Assembly (NCBI GenBank): GCA_029945425.1
Contig: JAQSDV010000007.1
Location: forward strand, 342,325 to 406,324
From: a bacterium
GTDB taxonomy: Bacteria > Pseudomonadota > Alphaproteobacteria > Micavibrionales > UBA2020
Length of the DNA stretch: 64,000 nucleotides
Reading direction: 5' to 3'
The translations under genes and the position numbers were made by a program. The notes under the pieces were generated by a model. The model saw nothing but the letters and a program-made list of their open reading frames with translations. It was not told the origin of the DNA and made no database searches. This document shows, one piece after another, positions 26,634 through 35,438 of the stretch (position 1 is its first letter; each line of letters opens with the position of its first letter).

Positions 26634-27963
26634 GGGCTGTCTCCCCGACGACCTGCACCGGTAAAACGTTAAAAGACGTCCCGCAGGAAGCCCTAACAGC
26701 TTCCTTGCCAGTCAGCTTTTGCCAGCGACGTATCGCCGTATCGACATAGGCGGGTTCAAGTTCAATGCCGTAACAGCGCCGCCCTATTTTTTCGGCGGCG
26801 ATAACAGCCGTCCCGCTGCCGAGAAAAGGATCCAGAATAATGCCACCCCGGTGCGAGCAATCCCGGATCGCATCCTCGACCAGTCGGACAGGCTTGACTG
26901 TCGGATGCAGTTTCAAAAGATTGCCTTCCTGCCCGCTCCTGCCCGCAAAACTGTTCACCCCCGGATATCTCCAGACATTCGTCCGGTGCCGGCCATGCTG
27001 GCCCAGCTCGAAATTATTGATATGCGTCGCGGAGCCGCTCTTGAAGGCAAAAACAAGTTCATGACGGCTGCGATAAAAAGTACCCATGCCGCCGTTATCC
27101 TTCACCCAGACGCAAAGGTTCTTCAGCTCAGCATAAGCAGAGTGCCCGGCCGCAAGCAGTTCAGTCAAATGCCGCCAGTCCATAAAAATGAAGTGGATGG
27201 AGCCGTCTTCGCTATAGTGGGCCATATGTCCGAATGCGGTGCTGAGAAACGCAGTGAACTGGTCGGCAGTCATTTCTCCTGACGCCATGGAAAACTCCTT
27301 ATGGCGGATTTTTCCGAGACCGCAAACATGGCCGTCTACCCGGACGTTATAGGGCGGATCGGTAATAACCATCTGGGCTTTGTGGCCCTCCAGCAGCGAT
27401 TCATATGTCCCGGAATCAAGTGAATTGCCGCAAATAATCCTGTGATCGCCCAGCACCCAGATATCGCCCGGGCGAGTTATGATACTCCCGCCCCCGAGGA
27501 TATCCCGCGGAGTGCTATCCTCCTCTGCTTCTTCGGGAAGGACCTCGAAGTGGCTTTCGATCAGTGTATCGATTTCGGAGCTGTGGAAGCCCGTGATTTC
27601 GAGGCTGAAGCCAAGGTCCAGGGCGCTGAGCTCTTTCAGCTCCAGAGACAACATCTGCTCGTCCCACCCGGCATTTTCTGTCAATTTGTTATCCGCCAGT
27701 ATATAGGCGCGCTTTTGGGGCTCCGTGAGGTGATCCGCACTGATACAAGGAATCTCCTTTATGCCGAGATGTTGAGCAGCCAGCACACGCCCATGACCCG
27801 CGATAATGCTGCCGACGCCATCTATCAGCACGGGCACCAGAAATCCGAATTCCTGGATTGATGAGGCGATCTGGCGGATTTGCTTGGCGCTGTGAATGCG
27901 GGCGTTACGGCTATAGGGAGCAAGCGAGGTGATAGCAGTAGATTGTATTTGAAGATTTTTCAT
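26623..27963 (-). CDS. ParB-like nuclease/DNA methyltransferase fusion
   Basis: This 446-aa protein has a ParB/Srx-like N-terminal domain (residues 1-110; GFLVPVLIDGVGSIIAGHGRVLAAQ) joined to an N4/N6-type DNA methyltransferase. The latter has DPPYNV (Asp202) as its catalytic motif and LDPFLGSGTAVIAAEKIGRRCYGIE as its SAM-binding motif. DPPY placed before the FxGxG motif indicates the beta class. It would modify DNA at an unknown site, perhaps to mark the element's own DNA. It is the first gene of the three-gene module with DUF5681 and terminase. Confidence 0.9.
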   Translation of the reverse strand: MKNLQIQSTAITSLAPYSRNARIHSAKQIRQIASSIQEFGFLVPVLIDGVGSIIAGHGRVLAAQHLGIKEIPCISADHLTEPQKRAYILADNKLTENAGWDEQMLSLELKELSALDLGFSLEITGFHSSEIDTLIESHFEVLPEEAEEDSTPRDILGGGSIITRPGDIWVLGDHRIICGNSLDSGTYESLLEGHKAQMVITDPPYNVRVDGHVCGLGKIRHKEFSMASGEMTADQFTAFLSTAFGHMAHYSEDGSIHFIFMDWRHLTELLAAGHSAYAELKNLCVWVKDNGGMGTFYRSRHELVFAFKSGSATHINNFELGQHGRHRTNVWRYPGVNSFAGRSGQEGNLLKLHPTVKPVRLVEDAIRDCSHRGGIILDPFLGSGTAVIAAEKIGRRCYGIELEPAYVDTAIRRWQKLTGKEAVRASCGTSFNVLPVQVVGETAHVE

Positions 27964-28066
27964 GCAGGATTTCCCTTGGATAGAATTGCTATCTCAAGGT
28001 AGCGCCTGAAACATCTGGATGGCGTATGGAGAATTAAATCAAGTTTTCGGTTTTATTTATCCAGGG

Positions 28067-28798
28067 CTAGCGGGGGCTGTCACATACCTGGCGTACATGG
28101 CCCGCAAGTGATTGGTCTTTAACGCCATACTTCGCTGGAATTAAAGCCGTAAACGCGCGAACGAACTCAAGAAACTGGCCTGTTTCGCCTTTGCCCCGCA
28201 CGCCGGCAATCTTTTCTCCGTCATATGACCGGCTCGGTTTTTTACCTATCATGTCAGAATACAGATCGGCCAATGCATAGATAGCGCCCTTCAGGGGAGC
28301 GGGGTCTTGACCTTTTTTGATCACAATATCCATTGCAGAAGCCTCCAGAACCGGCTCAAAGCTGCCGAGTGTTTTTACCAGACAGCTTGAAAAGGTTGTG
28401 CCCGCCGAATGAGGGAATCTGGATGACTTTTGAATCATCCGATCTGTCAAAAATTCTTTAGTGATATCACTCATTCCTTCGCAGGCCTCCACAAAACACT
28501 CGAAAGCCTCACGCATCTGTTTTACATCGCGTTTAACGATTGTGGAGAGCTTTGGCGACGCCTTTTTCTTCTTGCCAGCGACGACCTGCACCGTCTGACA
28601 CAACTCCAACTGAAAAAGAAGGTGACTATATATACTGTTCAGGCGATCACGAAAAACAGGACCACTATTTTTAACAGGTTTTGCAGAAAATTTTTTAATG
28701 AAAGAGTCAAGCTGACTACCCGTCAGGCAGGGCCGTTCTTTCGCCCAATAAACCGGCGTCTGCACATCCAAGATATTTGTCTCTGAATTTTTTTTCAT
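28067..28798 (-). CDS. hypothetical protein
   Basis: The family is not recognised. The 243-aa product is soluble and charged, with a lysine-rich patch (VAGKKKKASPKLS) and no membrane span. It has a strong ribosome binding site (GAGGAGGT, 7 nt before the ATG), so it is likely translated. It lies between the phage-derived module and mnmH on the same strand. Confidence 0.65.
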   Translation of the reverse strand: MKKNSETNILDVQTPVYWAKERPCLTGSQLDSFIKKFSAKPVKNSGPVFRDRLNSIYSHLLFQLELCQTVQVVAGKKKKASPKLSTIVKRDVKQMREAFECFVEACEGMSDITKEFLTDRMIQKSSRFPHSAGTTFSSCLVKTLGSFEPVLEASAMDIVIKKGQDPAPLKGAIYALADLYSDMIGKKPSRSYDGEKIAGVRGKGETGQFLEFVRAFTALIPAKYGVKDQSLAGHVRQVCDSPR

Positions 28799-28875
28799 TA
28801 AAATACCTCCTCATAATGTACGGGCAATTATAAATGACTGAATTTCATGAATGTAGCATATTATATGTGTCAAAA

Positions 28876-30003
28876 TTATCTGACAACGTACTGTCGGCAC
28901 CATTCAAGCACTTCTCTGTGCCCGCCCTTAAAAAGAACGCGACCCTCTTTCTGGGAGAACTGGTACTCATACATCGGGTCATAATATTTGACTAAAAGCT
29001 CCTCTATCCACAGCCGGTGCAGAGAATCGTCCCCGGTCAGCTCTTGCCCGGACAGAGCTGTGTTCATTAGGGATGATATTTTCTCATATTGAACGCCCCC
29101 GAGGCGCTTGCGGATGCGATGGAGACTATTCCTTAAAAAGGCTGCCAACTCCTTGAAACCACTTTGTCCATAGGCGCCATTGTATTCAGTCAACATATTT
29201 GTCACATAATCTTTCTGCACGTTAGATATGCGTTTTTCCAGCGTCTCCTCAAGCATGACGACCGGCCAACTGCGCAGTCCCGCAAGCAAGCTTAATGGTA
29301 GCGCGCATTTGCCAACGATATGTCCCTCATCTTCAAAAAAAATAGGGCTTTCCGAATTATTGCTGACCTTCATTAACCGGATGGCCAAGGCGTTCTCGAA
29401 ATCGATTTGGCACGGTTGAGGCGTGAGCCGCTGTCCAAAACTGGAACCTCGATGGCGGGCCAAGCCTTCCAAATCAATTGAGTTCTGGAGATCTTGAATA
29501 ACCTGCGTCTTGCCTATGCCGGTACGCCCGCTGATGACGATAAAATTCTTTGTAGCAACTAAATGGTCCAACTTCTCAATCAGGAAGCGCCGCATCGCCT
29601 TGTAGCCGCCCTTAACCAGCGGATAATTTATCCCCTCCTCCTTCATCCATTCTTGGACAATATGAGAGCGCATGCCTCCCCGAAAGCAAAAGAGATAGCC
29701 ATTTGGATGTTCTTTCGCAAACGCGCTCCAGCTTTTGAGGCGTTGCAACTTGATATCTCCGCTAACCAGCTTATGCCCCAGTTTGATGGCCGCATCCTGA
29801 CCCTCATTTTTGTAGGTTATGCCAATACGGTGGCGCTCATCGTTACTCAGCAGCGGCAGATTGAATGCAGCAGGAAAGGACCCATTCTCAAACTCTACTG
29901 GCGCGCGGACATCCATGAGAGGAAAGTCATTCAAGAACAGATGATGGAAATCACCTGTATCATTTCTGGGGCGGTCAGTTACTGGGGCAGCAGATAGAAT
30001 CAC
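28876..30003 (-). CDS. mnmH: tRNA 2-selenouridine synthase
   Basis: MnmH (SelU/YbbB) replaces sulfur by selenium in 2-thiouridine at the tRNA wobble position, via a geranylated intermediate. The 375-aa protein has an N-terminal rhodanese domain with the catalytic Cys106 (FCFRGGMRS), and a C-terminal P-loop domain (SGRTGIGKT, about residues 159-166). The start is GTG at 30003 with AGGTG 8 nt upstream. It is downstream of selD, which makes its selenophosphate donor; the gap is 14 bp. Confidence 0.92.
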   Translation of the reverse strand: MILSAAPVTDRPRNDTGDFHHLFLNDFPLMDVRAPVEFENGSFPAAFNLPLLSNDERHRIGITYKNEGQDAAIKLGHKLVSGDIKLQRLKSWSAFAKEHPNGYLFCFRGGMRSHIVQEWMKEEGINYPLVKGGYKAMRRFLIEKLDHLVATKNFIVISGRTGIGKTQVIQDLQNSIDLEGLARHRGSSFGQRLTPQPCQIDFENALAIRLMKVSNNSESPIFFEDEGHIVGKCALPLSLLAGLRSWPVVMLEETLEKRISNVQKDYVTNMLTEYNGAYGQSGFKELAAFLRNSLHRIRKRLGGVQYEKISSLMNTALSGQELTGDDSLHRLWIEELLVKYYDPMYEYQFSQKEGRVLFKGGHREVLEWCRQYVVR

Positions 30004-30017
30004 TTTAAACGCACCTG

Positions 30018-31028
30018 CTAAAGTACCAGAAGCGGCTTTACGCCACGCTCACGGACACATCCAACCCGGAATGCATGCGGTAGTTTTTCAAGTAGGCGAG
30101 CGGCGTCCGTCTCGGGAAGAGAAATAAGCAAGCCGCCTGAGGTTTGTGGGTCATACAGGAGATCATCGAACTGACAAGTTCCCTCGACACAAGATGATAC
30201 AAAATCGCGATTATTACGAAGGCCGCCTGATAGCGCTCCCGCTCGAACATAGTCCACAGCGCCTTCCAAGAACTGCACATCGGCGGAATTAATTTCGAGC
30301 GTTAAACCGCTTGCGATTGCCATCTCGCGTGCATGTCCGAGCAGCCCAAATCCCGTAACGTCCGTAAGTCCATGGACATCAAATTCTGCCATAGCTTCCG
30401 CAGCGGCGCGGTTTAGCGTCAACATAGATGAGATTGCAGCATCAATATGCTCTAGCTTGGCAATACCCTGTTTCAAGGCTGTTGTTATGATACCAGTGCC
30501 GATTTTTTTTGTGAGCACCAGAACGTCGTCGACCCTAGCCCCCGCATTCGGTTTGAATTTGTCCGGGTGCACCAGACCTGTCACCGCATAGCCGAATTTG
30601 ACCTCGGGGTCATTTACACTGTGCCCACCCAAGATAACGCAGTCGGCTTCCTTCAGTTTTTCGGCACCACCTCGAAGAATTTTCTCAAGGATGCTGGCAT
30701 CTTCATCAGCTGGCCAAGCCAAAATAGAAAGTGCGGATATGGGCTTTCCTCCCATGGCATATACATCGCTGAGGGCGTTTGCGGCGGCAATCGCTCCGAA
30801 CGTATACGGGTCGTCCACTACTGGCGTAAAGAAGTCCACGGTCTGCACCAGCGCGATATCCTTGCTAATCCGGTAGATGCCCGCATCGTCAGAAGTTTCA
30901 AAGCCGACTAGAACATTCTCGTTGGAAAAACGCGGCATGCCCGAGAGGACACGATCCAAGATTTTAGGGCTAAGCTTGGAGGCGCATCCCCCAGCCCTTA
31001 CTTTCGCGGTGAGTTTATGAGCGGTCAT
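30018..31028 (-). CDS. selD: selenide, water dikinase (selenophosphate synthetase)
   Basis: SelD makes selenophosphate from selenide and ATP. The 336-aa protein starts with the glycine-rich active-site region GGCASKLSPK, with Cys15 matching catalytic Cys17 of E. coli SelD. The second Cys (19 in E. coli) is Ser. AIRS-type ATP-binding motifs follow (VQTVDFFTPVVDDPYTFGAIAAANALSDVYAMGG). It pairs with mnmH only. No selA, selB or tRNA-Sec was seen, so tRNA modification, not selenoprotein synthesis, is its evident use here. Confidence 0.94.
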   Translation of the reverse strand: MTAHKLTAKVRAGGCASKLSPKILDRVLSGMPRFSNENVLVGFETSDDAGIYRISKDIALVQTVDFFTPVVDDPYTFGAIAAANALSDVYAMGGKPISALSILAWPADEDASILEKILRGGAEKLKEADCVILGGHSVNDPEVKFGYAVTGLVHPDKFKPNAGARVDDVLVLTKKIGTGIITTALKQGIAKLEHIDAAISSMLTLNRAAAEAMAEFDVHGLTDVTGFGLLGHAREMAIASGLTLEINSADVQFLEGAVDYVRAGALSGGLRNNRDFVSSCVEGTCQFDDLLYDPQTSGGLLISLPETDAARLLEKLPHAFRVGCVRERGVKPLLVL

Positions 31029-31429
31029 ATGACAGTTCTCGTATTCTTACATTTGCATGGTGACTTTATGTCAATAAAAATTACGTCGGGACACGCCGCT
31101 TCAGCGGAAATATAGACGTTTTCTTTTACGCGTTTTTGCACCTTTGCTCGTTCCGTACTTCGACCAGAAAAGACCTGCGCTGCGCATCCACATCAGGTGT
31201 CCATTATTCATAGCAGAATCACTGCTCACCTTGGACTCCTAAATGAGGGGGGACACAGAACATCTATGGCGATAACCAAGTCTTTACGAAGTGATTACCA
31301 ATTCAGTACCCGGTTGAGAGATAGCGTGCATTCCGCGTCCAAGCCAATTGTTTCAGAAGACCCTTCATCAGGCATTATTACGGGGACACTACGTGCCAAA
31401 AATAATTCATGTGACCTACAGACGCGTTT
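31029..31429. other. intergenic region
   Basis: About 400 bp between selD and the aminotransferase. A plus-strand frame starting at 31264 has a weak GA-rich ribosome binding site, but it runs antisense into the aminotransferase 3' end and its product is not recognised. I do not call it. Confidence 0.3.
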
Positions 31430-33016
31430 TCAGGCCCCGGCCATCGCCGGGCTTGCGGAAATGATAATGCGATTTTCGGTGGCGACCGGCGCTTTTGGTG
31501 CGGGGGAAAGGGTTTTTGTTACTTCGGAAAGACGGTTGGCGAGTGCAATGATCTTTTCCGGCGGTTCGGCAAAAGTGACGCGGGTGATGGGGTTCGTCAC
31601 GGGATCGAGCCCCATCCAGTCGGCATAGGCAAAGCCGATGCCGGCAATACCGAACGTTTTTTTGATATCCTCGCTGTCTTTGAAAACGAGGGTCTGTTTT
31701 TCAAGGGGCTGCCCCATCGCCGTTTGCGGCGTATACTCGTAAGTGCGGCCTATAAGATTGCTATAATCGAGCAGGTGGAAGAACCCTGCCTGCGGGTCCG
31801 TAATAACCTTGATACCCTCGATGCCGTTTTCCAGCCGTGTACGCGCCTCGCTTCTTGAAATTTTATCGACGCGGGCCAACAGGCGGATCATGCGCTCCTT
31901 GTCCTTCTTTGCCAACTCCGGCGTGGTGCCGAAGCCGTCGATCAGCGATTTCATAAACTGACCGTTGAAGCGGTGCTCCGCGTTCATGCGGTCGAGATGC
32001 TTTTTGCGCTGAGCGGCGAAAGGCTCGGTGTCGTTATAGAAGGCGTGCACTGCGTGAAAAGCAACGTCCGTCGAGCTGTAGGATGTCGACAGCTGCATGT
32101 TGCGCAGTTCTGTCGCGAATTTCGAGACGATCAGACCCGCGCGGAGGTTGACCAGCCCCGCCTTCGACGGGCCGGTGATCGTGAAAGTATCGTCGGCGGG
32201 CGTTCCCCAAGCGGTGTCTTCAAGCTGGCCGAAGCCTACCCCTTTGGGCACGTCAGCATATTCAAGGCCGTCATATACCAGGTCGTCGATAACACGGATT
32301 CGGGAGGCGGACCCCCACCACGCGGTTACGCTCAATAATTCCCGATCCGTCGCGCCGCGCTTTATCATTTCATCCAGCCGCCTGTTGTCCGCTTTATCGT
32401 CATGCTTCTTTTGTCGGTAAGTGTGCTCGAAAAGGACCTGCATGATGGCAGACGTTTCATCGTGGCCGCGGATGCGCCCGAGCGGATTGTTGGGATTGCT
32501 ATCGTAATAGGCAACGACGCGCTTACCTTGTGATCCCAGTTCGGTCAATAGTGCATCAAGCTTTTTTGCATCCACGCCACCCCGCTTTGCCGGTTCTGGC
32601 GACTGCATGTCGCGTTCTATAAAGGCGAGCTCGAAGCCCCATTCCCTCGCGCTGTTGAAGAAGAAGCCATAGGTGGGTACGGGCATAACAATCACCGGCT
32701 TGAACGTTTCACCGGTTTGGGCAGCGCGCTCCTTCAGATCCTTGGCTAGAAGACGGATGATCAGCTCATAAGCCTCGGTCGTGCCACCACCCGTCACAAG
32801 AAGATTGTTGGCCGCAAAAAAACTGTCATTGAGAAAACCACGGCTCTTGAAATATTCGCTTACCTCTTTCAGGAGGGGATAGCGCGTATCGCCCGCAGCG
32901 TTCGGTAAATAGTAATGGTTCAGGTTTTTCGACGCCTTGCGAAAGGCATAACGCGCCACTCCTGTCAGCGCGCGCGCAGGATCACCCTTGGAAAAATCGA
33001 GTATTGGTCGAGCCAT
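31430..33016 (-). CDS. PLP-dependent aminotransferase, class I/II-like
   Basis: The 528-aa protein has the fold-type I hallmarks: YYDSNPNNPLGRI (substrate/cofactor loop), IDDLVYDGL with Asp244 and Tyr248, and Schiff-base Lys285 in GPSKAGLVNLRAG. It is longer than usual aminotransferases (about 400 aa) and close in size to aspartate aminotransferase/aspartate 4-decarboxylase (AsdA), which is one possible identity. Substrate cannot be set from sequence. It is the last gene inside the island and reads inward. Confidence 0.8.
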   Translation of the reverse strand: MARPILDFSKGDPARALTGVARYAFRKASKNLNHYYLPNAAGDTRYPLLKEVSEYFKSRGFLNDSFFAANNLLVTGGGTTEAYELIIRLLAKDLKERAAQTGETFKPVIVMPVPTYGFFFNSAREWGFELAFIERDMQSPEPAKRGGVDAKKLDALLTELGSQGKRVVAYYDSNPNNPLGRIRGHDETSAIMQVLFEHTYRQKKHDDKADNRRLDEMIKRGATDRELLSVTAWWGSASRIRVIDDLVYDGLEYADVPKGVGFGQLEDTAWGTPADDTFTITGPSKAGLVNLRAGLIVSKFATELRNMQLSTSYSSTDVAFHAVHAFYNDTEPFAAQRKKHLDRMNAEHRFNGQFMKSLIDGFGTTPELAKKDKERMIRLLARVDKISRSEARTRLENGIEGIKVITDPQAGFFHLLDYSNLIGRTYEYTPQTAMGQPLEKQTLVFKDSEDIKKTFGIAGIGFAYADWMGLDPVTNPITRVTFAEPPEKIIALANRLSEVTKTLSPAPKAPVATENRIIISASPAMAGA

Positions 33017-33177
33017 GAATCCTCATCAAGTTACGGGGTAATCATAGCATGAGGTTTACATAATATCAACAATGGCTAAGTATCTGTAATTAAATGAACA
33101 GTCGGCGAGGTCGGTCACCTCACCAAATTAACGAATTAATTAGGCAACCCACAAATATTACCTGTTTGTATTACTTC

Positions 33178-33361
33178 TTTCCCTGTTCAATCCCGAGAAA
33201 CCCGTGATAAGCATCCCAAAATTCCCTGTTATTTTTAGGCGGGCTCTTGCCTATAGGCTGGAGTATACCGGTAATACAATCACTTCTCGCTTAATTGGAT
33301 CATTTTGTTGATCCCAAAAGCCGCTGAAAATCCCTGTATTTTCCCTGATATACAGGGAAAA
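33178..33361. repeat. TTCCCTGT motif cluster next to right att repeat
   Basis: TTCCCTGTT occurs at 33179-33187 and 33222-33230, and TCCCTGT at 33331-33337. A perfect inverted pair TTTTCCCTG / CAGGGAAAA lies at 33339-33347 and 33353-33361, with a 5-bp spacer. It ends 10 bp before the direct repeat at 33372. No gene lies in 33017-33371. The arrangement suggests binding sites for the recombinase, a directionality factor or a ParB-like protein. Confidence 0.6.
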
Positions 33362-33371
33362 TGCTGAGAAG

Positions 33372-33424
33372 GGTTATCGTTGGACTGCCAGCACAACCAC
33401 TTCATCCAGCCCTCCCCGCACCAT
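33372..33424. repeat. right copy of island-flanking direct repeat (putative att site)
   Basis: Bases 33372-33413 are identical to 1-42 of the window, and the match fades after 33423. Its inner side is the TTCCCTGT motif cluster and its outer side a chromosomal-type gene. It is the proposed right boundary of the island. Confidence 0.55.
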
Positions 33425-33489
33425 TTCAACTATGACGCCGGTAGCGGCCCCGATCGCTGCGTTGACGCTTGTAGGCGCCGAGGCTTATC

Positions 33490-34083
33490 ATGCTTTCTAC
33501 GCCAAGCACTAAACCACAGCTGGATGGGCACATGAACGCACATATCCAAGAAATGCTGTCCCTCCCTCAACTGATTGGCTATGCGGCGCTCGTCATTTAT
33601 GTCGCCGGTTACCGTTTCAGGAATGACAATACGCTCAAGATCGTTTTCAGCGTCAGCAATGTTTTCTGGATTGTTCATTATTACATGATCCATGCGCAGA
33701 CGGCGGCGCTGACCACCGCGATTGTCACGGTGCGCAACGTTTTATCCCTCAATGCGGAGACTTTCTCGATAAAACGCCGGATGATCACCGCTTGGATTTT
33801 CACTGTCGTGCTTCTTGCCGCCGGCATCGTGACCTGGGTAGGGTGGATTTCAATCATCCCGGTGTCGACGACCATCGCGGCGACTCACGCCATGCTTTAT
33901 ATGCGGGGCGTTTCCTTGCGGAAAGTTTTCTTCGTGATTGACGCCGCATGGCTGGTCCATGCTGTCGTGGTCCTGTCCTTTGGCGGATTTGTCTATGCGT
34001 TCTGCGCTCTGATCGTCAACGCGCATACGATTTTCAAGATGAGCAAAGACCCTGTCGTGGGTCCCACCATACAAATCTCCTGA
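33490..34083 (+). CDS. YgjV family inner membrane protein
   Basis: The 197-aa protein has six hydrophobic segments after a short polar start. The family signature runs through QLIGYAALVIYVAGYRFRND and VSNVFWIVHYYMIHAQTAA to the C-terminal FVYAFCALIVNAHTIFKM. The function is unknown. Starts at 33490 (GAGG 6 nt upstream) or 33532 are both possible. It is the first intact gene beyond the right repeat. Confidence 0.75.
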   Translation: MLSTPSTKPQLDGHMNAHIQEMLSLPQLIGYAALVIYVAGYRFRNDNTLKIVFSVSNVFWIVHYYMIHAQTAALTTAIVTVRNVLSLNAETFSIKRRMITAWIFTVVLLAAGIVTWVGWISIIPVSTTIAATHAMLYMRGVSLRKVFFVIDAAWLVHAVVVLSFGGFVYAFCALIVNAHTIFKMSKDPVVGPTIQIS

Positions 34084-34100
34084 TTATCTCCCCGCCATAG

Positions 34101-34176
34101 CTGCGCGGCGGTTTCTCGGCGCGGATGCAAAGCGTCGTCCGGCTTGCGAATAATCTTGTAAGGCCGCAATAGATGA
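34101..34176 (-). pseudogene. fragment of a second terminase large subunit gene
   Basis: These 76 bp align without gaps to 25436-25511 inside the island's terminase gene, with about nine mismatches. On the minus strand they encode LRPYKIIRKPDDALHPRRETAAQL, against LRPYKIIREPGDALHPRRETAAQL in the intact gene. Open coding stops on both sides, so it is a relic. It lies 700 bp outside the right repeat and 5 bp before the end of the Tiki-like gene. Confidence 0.8.
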
Positions 34177-34181
34177 AAACG

Positions 34182-35207
34182 TCAGCAACGATCTTGCAGA
34201 GGGGGCTTAGGCAGCGAACCGCCTGCTGGAAATGCAGATGACGGCCGGGACGCAGTTTTCCCGTCCTTCGCCAGCAACGCATCTTCTTCAAGGAAAATGG
34301 TGTAATCCGGCTGAATGCGTTTCAGTTGTCCGGTAGCGGCATAGGATTCCGCAACATAGGCCTGCGTGTTGGAGCCGTCATAGATTTCGATAGTGGCGAC
34401 TTTCGCCCCCTCGCGCCGCAGCCATGAATTGATGCCTGCGTCTTTGCCCGCGCTATCGTCGAAATGGGACATGCCGACTACGCCTATCATACCCTCACCT
34501 GCCGGTATGCGGCTCCGCAGGTAATTGTACTGGGCCGTATCGTCCATCCGGTTGGCGCGCTTCACCTTCTCAAAATCGCTGAGGACTTTCAGTAGTCGCT
34601 GCTGTTCCTCGGGCGGGAGGCTCTTATCGAACGCAGCCATATATTCCAGCAGGCTCAATGGAGATTTCTCTTCCTTGTGGCGGGCGGTGAGGGTATCCCG
34701 AAGATCCAGGAACTCCTGCGGCACCGCGCTCAGGAATGTTTTCCAGGAGACGTCGGCGAAATGTACCGACAGCCCTGCCGCCAGCGCATTGTCGACCGTC
34801 TGGATAAAATCCCGGCGGAACTGCGTCTCTGCCTCACCCGCCAGCCAGAAGGTCGTGAAATGCGTGAAAGGGTTTTGAAAAAGGTAATAGTGCAGGTCAT
34901 CCCGGCTTGTTTTATGCGAGGCGTAATCGTCAAGGTGCCGCTGCAATGCGTCGGGAAATTCCAGTACCAGGTGCCGAGCGCCGTTTTTAGCAGCGGCGGT
35001 GAAGATATCAGGATTCTGCGACAACATCTGATAGGTCTTCAGCATCGCGCCATTGACATGCGGCTCGCCAAAAAAAAGGTGGCCATGTTTTTGCAGTACA
35101 TCATCCACAAGTGCGCCAATCCACGGCTTTTTCTGATCCTCCGGCACATACTTGGTGTATTGTGCGGTAATGTTGAATTTTGCTAGCAATTCCGCATCGG
35201 TAGGCAT
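34182..35207 (-). CDS. Tiki/EreA-like superfamily protein, function unknown
   Basis: This 341-aa soluble protein shows scattered motifs of the ChaN/EreA/Tiki superfamily of hydrolase-like folds: FFGEPHVNGAMLKTY near residue 47, ARHLVLEFPDAL near 80, a HFADVSW segment, and GMIGVVGMSHF near 240. It lacks a signal peptide. The start is ATG at 35207 with AGGGGA upstream, not the TTG before it. Its 3' end abuts a terminase relic, so the natural C-terminus may have been altered by an old insertion. The assignment is weak. Confidence 0.6.
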   Translation of the reverse strand: MPTDAELLAKFNITAQYTKYVPEDQKKPWIGALVDDVLQKHGHLFFGEPHVNGAMLKTYQMLSQNPDIFTAAAKNGARHLVLEFPDALQRHLDDYASHKTSRDDLHYYLFQNPFTHFTTFWLAGEAETQFRRDFIQTVDNALAAGLSVHFADVSWKTFLSAVPQEFLDLRDTLTARHKEEKSPLSLLEYMAAFDKSLPPEEQQRLLKVLSDFEKVKRANRMDDTAQYNYLRSRIPAGEGMIGVVGMSHFDDSAGKDAGINSWLRREGAKVATIEIYDGSNTQAYVAESYAATGQLKRIQPDYTIFLEEDALLAKDGKTASRPSSAFPAGGSLPKPPLQDRC

Positions 35208-35438
35208 CAAATTTCCCCTGTTTCAGGCACACAGGATAATCTCATATTTTCCATATACTGTCAATCCTTATGAGGCAAAAGGATCTTGGTGGTTGGCACT
35301 TTTCACCTATATTTCTAGTAAATCAGGATAGCCCTCCACAACTCCGCTGACCTCCCCGCGCATTCGTCCTGACATCGGGCAGGCTTTGCAAGCTATACTC
35401 GTCCGCGAATCCCGCAACCTTCGCAGCCGAGAACCCCC

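Noticed and set aside
31060..31076. GTGACTTTATGTCAAT near the selD start as a sixth FNR box
   Set aside because: The half-sites are 5 bp apart and the left one lacks the first T, so it does not fit TTGAY-N4-RTCAA.
33430..33693. 87-aa minus-strand frame at the right island boundary
   Set aside because: It is antisense to the YgjV-type gene and has no recognisable product.
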